From an uncultured Eggerthella sp. (lineage in GTDB: Bacteria; Actinomycetota; Coriobacteriia; Coriobacteriales; Eggerthellaceae): DNA of 5,870 nt. Location: contig CABRGJ010000066.1 of the NCBI GenBank assembly GCA_902470405.1, positions 1 to 5,870 on the forward strand, read 5' to 3'. The position numbers and the translations under genes are program-made. A model generated the notes under the pieces. That model saw nothing but the letters and a program-made list of their open reading frames with translations. It had not been told where the DNA came from and searched no databases. Positions 1-5,484 of the stretch are shown here, piece by piece. Position 1 is the stretch's first letter. The number at the start of each line of letters is the position of its first letter.

Positions 1-1
1 G

Positions 2-1030
2 TTCTCCGAGAATCTGCTTGCGATCGCACGAGCAGGTGCAGGCGTGAACAACATTCCGCTTGAGCGCTGCGCGGAAGAGGGCATCGTTGTTTTCAATACG
101 CCTGGCGCGAATGCGAATGCAGTGAAGGAGCTCGTGTTGTGCGGCATGCTGTTGGGCAGCCGCGGCATCGTTGCAGGTGTCGAGTGGTGTAAAGAGAACG
201 CAAATGACACGAATATCGCCAAAGCGGCAGAGAGCGCTAAGAAGGCGTTTGCGGGCCACGAGATCAAGGGCAAGAAGCTCGGCGTGATCGGTCTTGGTGC
301 GATCGGTGCTGAAGTTGCAAATGCGGCGCTTGGCCTTGGCATGGAGGTGCTCGGTTACGATCCGTTTGTTTCTGTGAATGCGGCTTGGAAGCTTCTGCCT
401 GCGGTTCAGCATACGACCGATGTCGAGGATATCTATCGTGAATGCGATTACATCACCATCCATGTTCCTGCAGTGAATGGCACCATCGGCATGATCGATG
501 AAGCAGCCTGCGTACTCATGAAAGACGGCGTGGTGTTTTTGAATTTCTCGCGCGATACGCTTGTGAATGCTACGGCTATGGCGGCAGCGCTGGCATCTGG
601 CAAGGTCGGCACGTACGTGACCGATTTCGCAACGCCCGAGGTCATGAAGATGCAAAACACGATCGTTCTGCCGCATCTGGGCGCTTCGACCGAAGAGGCC
701 GAAGACAATTGCGCGAAGATGGCTGTTGTTGAGATCATGGACTACATCGATAACGGAAACATCGTCAACTCGGTCAATTATCCCGCGCTTTCCCTAGGTG
801 TTTGTCCTGCTGACAAGCATCGTATCGCAGTGCTCTACAATTCAGCCGAGCTTGCACTGAGTAAGGTCATCGCTACATTGGAAGATGCGGGTGCGACGTT
901 CGATATGGCGAATCAAGAACGTGATGAGCATGGCTATGCGCTCATCAATGTTGTCGAGAACCTGGCTGACGAAGTGCTCGAGCAGATGGCTGATCTTGAC
1001 GGGGTCTATCTGGTTCGTCGCGTAAAGTAG
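2..1030 (+). CDS. serA: D-3-phosphoglycerate dehydrogenase, 5'-truncated by the window edge
   Basis: Oxidises 3-phosphoglycerate to 3-phosphohydroxypyruvate with NAD+, the first committed step of serine synthesis in the cytosol. The open frame runs in from the left edge; 342 residues are visible (numbered from nt 2), so only a short N-terminal piece of the substrate domain is missing if the family length of about 385-390 applies. Visible in order: the start of the substrate domain with ARAGAGVNNIPL and NTPGANANAV; the Rossmann motif GLGAIG (97-102) with the NAD-type acidic residue D120 (GYDPF); catalytic Arg184 (NFSRD), Glu213 (TPEVM) and His225 (LPHLGAST); then a C-terminal ACT-like domain (about 272-342) ending VYLVRRVK. 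Arg-to-Glu spacing is 29, as in E. coli SerA, but Glu-to-His is 12 rather than 23, a compact loop I associate with the Clostridia/Coriobacteriia form. The GTG at 44 lies inside the conserved AGAGVNN stretch and is not the start. Another D-2-hydroxyacid dehydrogenase is possible, but the ACT-like tail argues for SerA. Confidence 0.9.
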   Translation, partial: FSENLLAIARAGAGVNNIPLERCAEEGIVVFNTPGANANAVKELVLCGMLLGSRGIVAGVEWCKENANDTNIAKAAESAKKAFAGHEIKGKKLGVIGLGAIGAEVANAALGLGMEVLGYDPFVSVNAAWKLLPAVQHTTDVEDIYRECDYITIHVPAVNGTIGMIDEAACVLMKDGVVFLNFSRDTLVNATAMAAALASGKVGTYVTDFATPEVMKMQNTIVLPHLGASTEEAEDNCAKMAVVEIMDYIDNGNIVNSVNYPALSLGVCPADKHRIAVLYNSAELALSKVIATLEDAGATFDMANQERDEHGYALINVVENLADEVLEQMADLDGVYLVRRVK

Positions 1031-1059
1031 TCCGCGTACGATCTTACTTGGAACGCGTT

Positions 1060-1096
1060 TTAGGTAGCGAGGCCGCTTTGCGGTATCGCTACCTAA
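1060..1096. terminator. Hairpin between the convergent serA and rnhA genes, possible bidirectional terminator
   Basis: A perfect 11-bp inverted repeat (TTAGGTAGCGA at 1060-1070 with its complement at 1086-1096) encloses a second small stem, CCGC-TTT-GCGG, at 1073-1083. It starts 30 bases after the serA stop and ends 16 bases before the rnhA stop, where a shared terminator is expected. Neither strand has a run of T right after the stem, so it is not a classic intrinsic terminator. It may end transcription inefficiently, act with Rho, or protect 3' ends. Confidence 0.55.
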
Positions 1097-1112
1097 CATG
1101 CAAGAATCGCAC

Positions 1113-1592
1113 TTATCCCTCGAAGCCTTCGTCGATGATGAGGTTCTCGCTGTCTGCTGCGGTAGTGGCAAGCTCATCACAACGTTCGTTCTCAGGATGT
1201 CCGGCATGACCTTTCACCCAGTGAAACGTGACTTCGTGTGGTCCCATCGCGTCGAGCAAGCGTAGCCATAGATCCTTGTTCTTCACAGGTTCTTTCTTGG
1301 AGTTCTTCCAACCGCGCTTGAGCCAGCCTTCCACCCAGTGTTGATTGAAAGCATCGACTACGTATTTCGAGTCGGAATAGACATCGACCCGGCATCCGTG
1401 CTTGAGTGCCTCAAGCCCTTGGATGATACCGAGCAGTTCCATGCGATTGTTCGTTGTGCACTCGAAACCTTGAGAAAGCTCTTTGGTATGTAGCGTGCCG
1501 CCTGAATCGATGAAGGTGAGCACGGCACCGTATCCGCCAGGACCAGGATTGCCGCGAGCGGCTCCATCGCTATAGAGGTTCACGTTGGTCAT
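1113..1592 (-). CDS. rnhA: Ribonuclease HI
   Basis: Cytosolic endonuclease that cuts the RNA strand of RNA:DNA hybrids, clearing R-loops and primer RNA. The 159-residue protein is close to E. coli RNase HI (155). All five active-site positions are visible: D9 (YSDGAARGNPGPGG), E52 (NRMELLG), D74 (YSDSKYV), H129 (WVKGHAGHPENE) and D139 (ERCDELA), with the 10-residue H-to-D spacing of the E. coli enzyme. A basic segment at about 88-104 (WLKRGWKNSKKEPVK) matches the basic-protrusion handle that helps bind the hybrid. The ATG start puts the conserved first strand (VNLYSDG) at the usual place. Only a weak purine-rich ribosome site (AAGAAAAGAG) lies upstream, about 10 bases from the ATG. It starts 25 bases after the yihA stop on the same strand, so it is probably co-transcribed as the second gene of that operon. 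The ending is a short acidic tail (IIDEGFEG). Confidence 0.96.
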   Translation of the reverse strand: MTNVNLYSDGAARGNPGPGGYGAVLTFIDSGGTLHTKELSQGFECTTNNRMELLGIIQGLEALKHGCRVDVYSDSKYVVDAFNQHWVEGWLKRGWKNSKKEPVKNKDLWLRLLDAMGPHEVTFHWVKGHAGHPENERCDELATTAADSENLIIDEGFEG

Positions 1593-1617
1593 TTGAACGA
1601 CGCTCTTTTCTTGGGCT

Positions 1618-2199
1618 CTATCGGCAGGCTGCTAGGATGGTCTTGCGTAGCTCGTCCATCCCCGTGCCTTTTTCAGCAGAGGTGATGATGATGGGGGTAT
1701 CGGCACTAACATCAAGTTGCTTGCGCAATGCGGCGACCTGCTTGGTTATCTGGTTGTTGCTCAGCTTATCAGCTTTGGTGAGCGCGATCGCAAAGGGAAG
1801 TTTGCACGCCTTCAAGAATTCGATCATCTGCTCGTCGAGCTTGGTGGCAGGATGGCGAATGTCGATGAGCGATACGACCAGTGCGTAGAAACGATATTGA
1901 TCGAAATAGCCGTTGATCATCTCTGACCAACGACCGAGCTCGGATTTTGCGACTTTTGCATACCCGTAGCCCGGAAGGTCGACCAAGTCGATCGAGTCAT
2001 TTCCAAAGAAATTGATCGTGCTGGTCTTTCCTGGCATAGAAGAGACGCGCGCGAGCTGCTTGCGGTTCAGGAGCTTGTTGATGAGCGAGGATTTTCCAAC
2101 ATTCGAACGACCCACGAAGGATACTTCGGGGAGTTTCGAAGGAGGGATCTGCGCCGAAGTTCCATAAGCGCCTTTGAAATCTATGTTATTGAGATCCAT
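1618..2199 (-). CDS. yihA: Ribosome biogenesis GTP-binding protein YihA/YsxC (EngB)
   Basis: TRAFAC-class GTPase needed for late assembly of the 50S ribosomal subunit, usually essential. At 193 residues it has normal family length. The G motifs are in order: G1 GRSNVGKSS (30-38), G2 region PGKTSTINFF (56-65) with the switch threonine, G3 DLPGYGYA (74-81), G4 TKADK (141-145) and G5 SAEKGTG (174-180). The PEVSFVGRSNVGKSSLINKL and DLPGYGYAKV stretches are hallmarks of this family and separate it from Era, Der and Obg. The ATG start gives the usual 20-25 residue lead before PEVSFVG. A GAGG just 3 bases upstream of the ATG is a poor, tightly spaced ribosome site. It is the first gene of a two-gene - strand unit with rnhA 25 bases downstream, and is divergent from the MscS gene. 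The alternative symbols ysxC and engB name the same protein. Confidence 0.96.
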   Translation of the reverse strand: MDLNNIDFKGAYGTSAQIPPSKLPEVSFVGRSNVGKSSLINKLLNRKQLARVSSMPGKTSTINFFGNDSIDLVDLPGYGYAKVAKSELGRWSEMINGYFDQYRFYALVVSLIDIRHPATKLDEQMIEFLKACKLPFAIALTKADKLSNNQITKQVAALRKQLDVSADTPIIITSAEKGTGMDELRKTILAACR

Positions 2200-2277
2200 G
2201 TGCCTCGTCCGTTGCGATCGTTGCGTAGCAACTTAATTACATTTCGCGGTATGAGCGAAAAACCATACTACCGTTAA

Positions 2278-2305
2278 ACTATAAACAAGAACTCTTAAAG
2301 CGCAA
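2278..2305 (-). promoter_or_regulatory. Candidate sigma-70-type promoter for yihA-rnhA
   Basis: Read on the - strand: -35 TTGCGC (4 of 6 matches to TTGACA) at 2300-2305, a 16-base spacer, and -10 TATAGT (5 of 6 matches to TATAAT) at 2278-2283. Transcription would begin near 2271, giving a leader of about 70 bases before the yihA ATG. The leader contains a small GTTGC-GTA-GCAAC hairpin (2220-2232). The assignment rests on consensus matching alone. Confidence 0.4.
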
Positions 2306-2362
2306 TGCTCTCTCGCCGGTCTTGCCTTCGTGCGGACGCAGACGGGCGAAAAGGTGGCGACC

Positions 2363-2367
2363 AGGGA
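2363..2367 (+). promoter_or_regulatory. Ribosome binding site deciding the MscS start
   Basis: AGGGA lies 4 bases before the ATG at 2372. The longer in-frame GTG at 2330 has only pyrimidine-rich sequence upstream and would add 14 polar residues with no family counterpart, so the ATG is preferred. A third option, ATG at 2384, has GGAA 6 bases upstream and would lose only four residues. Confidence 0.5.
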
Positions 2368-2371
2368 AATC

Positions 2372-3196
2372 ATGGAAACACTGATGAAACATCTTGCAGA
2401 TTTTGTTACGCAGATAACGGACGCGAATCTGCTTGGGCGCATCGCAATAGCAGCCGCTGTCGTCTTCGTTGTTGCTGTTGTTTGCCATATCTTTGTTAAA
2501 GCCATCCAGCGCTTGCTCGCGCTCGAGAGCGTTTCGCTGTCTCAGACTTCTATCGTGGTGAATATCGTACGTATCGTGGTTTGGGGCATTGCATTGTGCT
2601 TCATCGCTGATGTTTGCTTCGATGTTAATATGACCGCGGTCATTGCTGCTCTTGGTGTTGGCGGTATCGCTATCTCGCTCGGCTTTCAGAACACGCTCTC
2701 GAATCTCTTTGGCGGTATTCAGATCACGCTTACGCATGTCATCAAGCCGGGCGATAATGTGCAGGTGGGAAACAATCAAGGTGTCGTGCAAGATATCAAT
2801 TGGAGCTACACTACGATCCATAATCTCAGCAATGAAACGGTCATCATCCCAAATTCGGTCATGGCGAGCAATGCGGTCACCCATCTGCCTCCAGTCGAGC
2901 AGGTTACGGTTCCGATCGTGGTCATGAAAGATCTGAGCGATCTTGATAGCCTTGCGGCTGATATCGAGAAAACCGCACTTGAAGCTGCGGAGAGCTGTGC
3001 AAAAGTGACCAAGAAGCCAGTCGTTTCGTTCAATAAAGTGACGAATTATGGTTTGTATGGTTCGATCGTCTTGAAGATCGAAGATGGCTCGAAAGCAAGT
3101 ACGGTCTCGGATGCTATTACCCGTGCGGTCGCTCCGCTCGTTCAGGATGATCGCATCAAGCGTTTCGAAGCGTCAGCACCGAGCAAGGATACTTGA
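2372..3196 (+). CDS. Small-conductance mechanosensitive channel, MscS family
   Basis: Inner-membrane channel that opens under membrane tension and releases solutes on hypo-osmotic shock. The 274-residue protein has the compact MscS layout: TM1 about 21-44 (IAIAAAVVFVVAVVCHIF), TM2 about 59-84, and a pore-lining TM3 from about 87, rich in small residues (AALGVGGIAISLGF), followed by QNTLSNLFGG (106-115), where the helix kink is expected. The cytosolic beta domain follows (KPGDNVQVGNNQGVVQDINW, then NETVIIPNSVMASNAVTH at 154-171) with the family's IPN signature, and an alpha/beta C-terminal domain to 274. Compared with E. coli MscS (286), the length is normal and there are no extra N-terminal helices of the MscK/MscM kind. 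The symbol mscS would be reasonable, but the family has many paralogues, so none is given. It is transcribed alone, divergent from yihA; I could not find a convincing + strand promoter and no clear terminator follows. Confidence 0.92.
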   Translation: METLMKHLADFVTQITDANLLGRIAIAAAVVFVVAVVCHIFVKAIQRLLALESVSLSQTSIVVNIVRIVVWGIALCFIADVCFDVNMTAVIAALGVGGIAISLGFQNTLSNLFGGIQITLTHVIKPGDNVQVGNNQGVVQDINWSYTTIHNLSNETVIIPNSVMASNAVTHLPPVEQVTVPIVVMKDLSDLDSLAADIEKTALEAAESCAKVTKKPVVSFNKVTNYGLYGSIVLKIEDGSKASTVSDAITRAVAPLVQDDRIKRFEASAPSKDT

Positions 3197-3303
3197 TCAT
3201 TCGTTTTTGAAGCGCTTCGCTCTCTCTTGTCATCTGCTCTATCAAGACCTTACCAATCGGAACTGCAAGGAAGCCGTTCGGTTTTGTGATTTCGTGCAGG
3301 TTT

Positions 3304-3332
3304 TTTCCAAGAGGGCGTTAACTTGGTATCAT
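3304..3332 (+). promoter_or_regulatory. Candidate sigma-70-type promoter for the DUF4012 gene
   Basis: -35 TTTCCA (3304-3309, 4 of 6 matches), an exact 17-base spacer, and -10 TATCAT (3327-3332, 5 of 6 matches). Transcription would begin around 3339-3341, giving a leader of about 55 bases. The -10 box sits inside an inverted repeat. Assigned by consensus and position only. Confidence 0.55.
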
Positions 3333-3341
3333 TTCTACCAA
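3324..3341. repeat. Inverted repeat over the -10 box, possible operator
   Basis: Perfect 6-bp half-sites TTGGTA (3324-3329) and TACCAA (3336-3341) separated by 6 bases, 18 bases in all. The left half-site overlaps the proposed -10 box, and the right half ends at the expected transcription start. A dimeric repressor bound here would block RNA polymerase. Short dyads also arise by chance, so the operator role is inference. Confidence 0.45.
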
Positions 3342-3363
3342 TGCACGAGCAGTGCTCATGCAT
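3341..3363. repeat. 23-base near-perfect inverted repeat at the start of the DUF4012 leader
   Basis: ATGCACGAGCA (3341-3351) is followed by one central base and by TGCTCATGCAT (3353-3363). The 11-base arms are complementary except at one pair (3346/3358). In RNA this gives a stem with nine paired positions and one C-A mismatch closing a 3-base AGU loop, right at the predicted 5' end of the transcript. It could be a second operator or a 5' hairpin that stabilises the mRNA. It abuts the dyad at 3324-3341. Confidence 0.55.
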
Positions 3364-3380
3364 CATGTTGACGAGATATC

Positions 3381-3386
3381 AAGGAG
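3381..3386 (+). promoter_or_regulatory. Strong ribosome binding site that sets the DUF4012 start
   Basis: AAGGAG with a 7-base gap to the GTG at 3394. The upstream in-frame starts (GTG 3352, ATG 3358) fall inside the leader hairpin and lack a ribosome site, so GTG 3394 is taken as the start. Confidence 0.85.
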
Positions 3387-3393
3387 AAAGAGC

Positions 3394-5385
3394 GTGGCGA
3401 GATTCGCGAACAACGGCTCACGAGGCAGGCATGGAAGGCATGCAGGCCCTGAAGAGCAAAGTCCGTTTTTCCAGGCTGAACAGGAATCCTCCTTCAATCC
3501 TTATAAGAGCGCGAGCATGCCTGGCGAAGGCCCCATTCCTTATGCGAACCGGCGGGAAGAAGTTGCTCGCTTGCGTCGAAAGAAGAAGCACCATGGCAAT
3601 GCGCCAAAGATCATCGCTGCGGTGGTCATCGTCGTGGTTCTGGTCTTTGGCGCGACCGGAGCAGCGTTCGCTATGAGCGCCATGGATGCGAAGGATGATG
3701 CGCAAACGCTCATGACTCAAGCCAAACAGCTCAAGTCGCAAGTTGTTGGTGGCGATATGGCTGGTGCGAAAGAGACAGCTAGCCAGATGTCTGAGATGAC
3801 GACAAAGCTCCACGATACAACCTCAGGGCCGTTGTGGTCGGTTGCGACGCTCATTCCTGTGGTAGGGAGCGATATTCAAACGGTCCGGACGGTTTCGGAT
3901 GCAGCTGACGCACTGGTCGATGAAGTCCTTATGCCTGCAATGGATGTCATTCCAGCAAATGGTCTTGCGGGGCTTATGAGCAATGACGGAGCGGTCAACG
4001 TAAAGGTCATCGATGATCTTCTCACTGTGGTCTCAGGTTCTGCTCCTACCATCACTGAATATGCTGAAAAGCTCAATGGCGCACCTGAGCCAGCCATCGG
4101 CCAGTTAAAAGAGCCGATACAGCAGGTCAAAGACATGATGTCGATGCTCGGACCGATCGCAGGGTATGCGACCGAGCTCAAAGATACGCTTCCTGCTATG
4201 TTGGGTGCGGATGGTGCGCGCAACTACTTGATCATTGCTTGTTCGAGTGCGGAGATGCGCTCGTCGGTTGGCTTTGCGGGCTCGTTTGGGGTTATGACCG
4301 TAGACAACGGCAAGATCAGCCTTGGCAGTTTCATCGGATATGAGGAGAATCTTCGTTTGGAGACTCCCGTGCCTGCTGCGACCGAAGAAGATATTCGTTT
4401 GTTCCGCACAGAGGCGGCGATAGATGCTCGCGACGTGACGCAGATCATCGATTTCGAGCGTGTGGGTGAGATCGAGGCGCAGATTTGGGCTGCTAATGGC
4501 CATGGCACCGTTGATGGCGTCATTGGCATGGATACGGTCGTGCTGCAGCGCATGCTCGAATTGACGGGTACGAGCGTGACAACGCCAGGCGGCGATGTGC
4601 TTGATGGCAGCAACACCTCAGATTTCCTGTTGAATGGCGTCTATAAGAAATACCCTGAAGGCAAAGTCCAGAACGCGATCTTCGCGCTTGTGGCAGACAC
4701 TGCCGCAAAGGGCGTGTTCGGCAATATCGGCAAAGTGAATATCGCGAAGCTCGCAGGCGTGCTCAAGACCTCGGTCGATGAGGGCCGTATTTCGATCTAT
4801 ATGGCTAACGATAGCGAAGAAGCTATGCTCGAGGATTTTGGTCTTGCGGGCACGGTGTCGAGCGATACGAAGGTGCCTGAAACGGGCGTATATATGTCAG
4901 CCTGTCTTGGTGGGAAGATGTTCTATTATCTTGCGTCCGATATCGAGGTAGGAAAAGGCGTGAAGAATGCTGATGGGTCAGTCACGTATGACATGAAGGT
5001 CACCTTTAGCGACCTGCTTGATGAGGCGGAGTTATCGACACTTACGAGATACATCAAGAATGGTGATGAATACAACGGCAGTCTTCATTTCTTTGTGTAT
5101 CTGCTCGCTCCTACCGGCGGCAAAATCACCGACTTGCAAACCGATGGTGTTTTCTATGGCGCTGATCGCTATCCGAATACCGACTTCGCGATAACTGCTG
5201 GCGGTAACGATGACATGAACGAGACGACCTATCAAGGTAACGATCTTTGGTATGGATGGACGAAAGTTCCCATGGAAGGCACGACAGTCATCACCTACAA
5301 AGTGACCACGTCGCCTGAAGCAGAGACTGATCTGGTAGTACGCACGACGCCTCTGTCGGGCGATACGGAGATAACGTATCAGTAA
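3394..5385 (+). CDS. DUF4012 family single-pass membrane protein of unknown function
   Basis: A 663-residue envelope protein; biochemical role unknown. Residues 1-70 are a hydrophilic, basic cytosolic tail (GRHGRHAG; RLRRKKKHH at 60-68). One transmembrane helix follows at about 72-95 (IIAAVVIVVVLVFGATGAAF). The positive-inside rule puts the remaining roughly 570 residues outside the cell, with no cleavable signal evident. Residues 97-140 are probably helical, then LWSVATLIPVVGSDIQTVR (147-165) matches the typical lead-in of this family. The core runs from about 277: RNYLIIACSSAEMRSSVGF (277, ending near 294), then GSFGVMTVDNGKISL, and VDGVIGMDTVVLQRMLELTG (about 373-392) with the TPGG segment that follows. 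The C-terminal part (about 500-663) is beta-rich by eye. The VDG-V-x-x-D pattern recalls LytR-CpsA-Psr envelope enzymes, but I do not see that family's arginine set and claim no activity. Only two cysteines are present (283, 504). The gene has its own promoter and terminator, so it is an orphan rather than part of a polysaccharide cluster. Confidence 0.85.
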   Translation: MARFANNGSRGRHGRHAGPEEQSPFFQAEQESSFNPYKSASMPGEGPIPYANRREEVARLRRKKKHHGNAPKIIAAVVIVVVLVFGATGAAFAMSAMDAKDDAQTLMTQAKQLKSQVVGGDMAGAKETASQMSEMTTKLHDTTSGPLWSVATLIPVVGSDIQTVRTVSDAADALVDEVLMPAMDVIPANGLAGLMSNDGAVNVKVIDDLLTVVSGSAPTITEYAEKLNGAPEPAIGQLKEPIQQVKDMMSMLGPIAGYATELKDTLPAMLGADGARNYLIIACSSAEMRSSVGFAGSFGVMTVDNGKISLGSFIGYEENLRLETPVPAATEEDIRLFRTEAAIDARDVTQIIDFERVGEIEAQIWAANGHGTVDGVIGMDTVVLQRMLELTGTSVTTPGGDVLDGSNTSDFLLNGVYKKYPEGKVQNAIFALVADTAAKGVFGNIGKVNIAKLAGVLKTSVDEGRISIYMANDSEEAMLEDFGLAGTVSSDTKVPETGVYMSACLGGKMFYYLASDIEVGKGVKNADGSVTYDMKVTFSDLLDEAELSTLTRYIKNGDEYNGSLHFFVYLLAPTGGKITDLQTDGVFYGADRYPNTDFAITAGGNDDMNETTYQGNDLWYGWTKVPMEGTTVITYKVTTSPEAETDLVVRTTPLSGDTEITYQ

Positions 5386-5433
5386 GTATGGATGCTTGAT
5401 CTGCGTATGATGCTCATGCTTATCGCTTGAATC

Positions 5434-5462
5434 AAAAAGGCTCGGGATTTCCGAGCCTTTTT
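5434..5462. terminator. Bidirectional intrinsic terminator between the DUF4012 gene and uspA
   Basis: A perfect 12-bp stem (5434-5445 with 5451-5462) around a GATTT loop. The G+C core GGCTCGG is flanked by five A on the left and five T on the right, so each strand gives a GC-rich hairpin followed by a U run. It lies 48 bases after the DUF4012 stop and 22 bases after the uspA stop (reading the - strand), and suits both convergent genes. Confidence 0.95.
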
Positions 5463-5484
5463 AGCGTGCGTATGTTCGAATGAG

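Larger units (their letters stand above)
3197..3393 (+). other. Intergenic region upstream of the DUF4012 gene
   Basis: 197 bases between the MscS stop and the chosen DUF4012 start. The left half (3197-3300) holds no coding frame with a credible ribosome site, only a 10-bp palindrome GAAGCGCTTC (3209-3218) without a T run, so no terminator for the MscS gene can be called. The right half carries the promoter, two inverted repeats and the ribosome site described separately. Confidence 0.7.

Noticed and set aside
2249..2268. Short inverted repeat GTATG-N10-CATAC in the divergent intergenic region
   Set aside because: Five-base arms with a 10-base gap are too weak to call an operator without conservation data.
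2280..2285. TATAAA as the -10 box of a + strand promoter for the MscS gene
   Set aside because: Nothing like a -35 box lies 16-18 bases upstream (GAAAAA region), and the same bases fit better as the -10 of the divergent yihA promoter.
2330..2371. Longer MscS start at GTG 2330
   Set aside because: No ribosome site upstream, and the added 14 residues are polar and not typical of the family; ATG 2372 has AGGGA in front.
2279..2884. Long open frame on the - strand (201 codons) opposite the MscS gene
   Set aside because: It overlaps a gene with clear family motifs, has low-complexity D/R/N-rich composition typical of an antisense frame, and has no ribosome site or recognisable domain.
3209..3218. 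Palindrome GAAGCGCTTC after the MscS stop as a terminator
   Set aside because: It has no loop and no following T run; a 10-base palindrome of this kind is within chance expectation.
3352..3393. Earlier DUF4012 start at GTG 3352 or ATG 3358
   Set aside because: Both lie inside the leader hairpin without a ribosome site, while AAGGAG is ideally placed for GTG 3394.
4105..4616. Overlapping - strand frames of about 130 codons inside the DUF4012 gene
   Set aside because: They lie antisense to a continuous conserved domain and resemble no known protein.
5411..5419. TGCTCATGC, also present in the right arm of the leader dyad at 3353-3361
   Set aside because: A nine-base match without a partner arm or related context; treated as chance.
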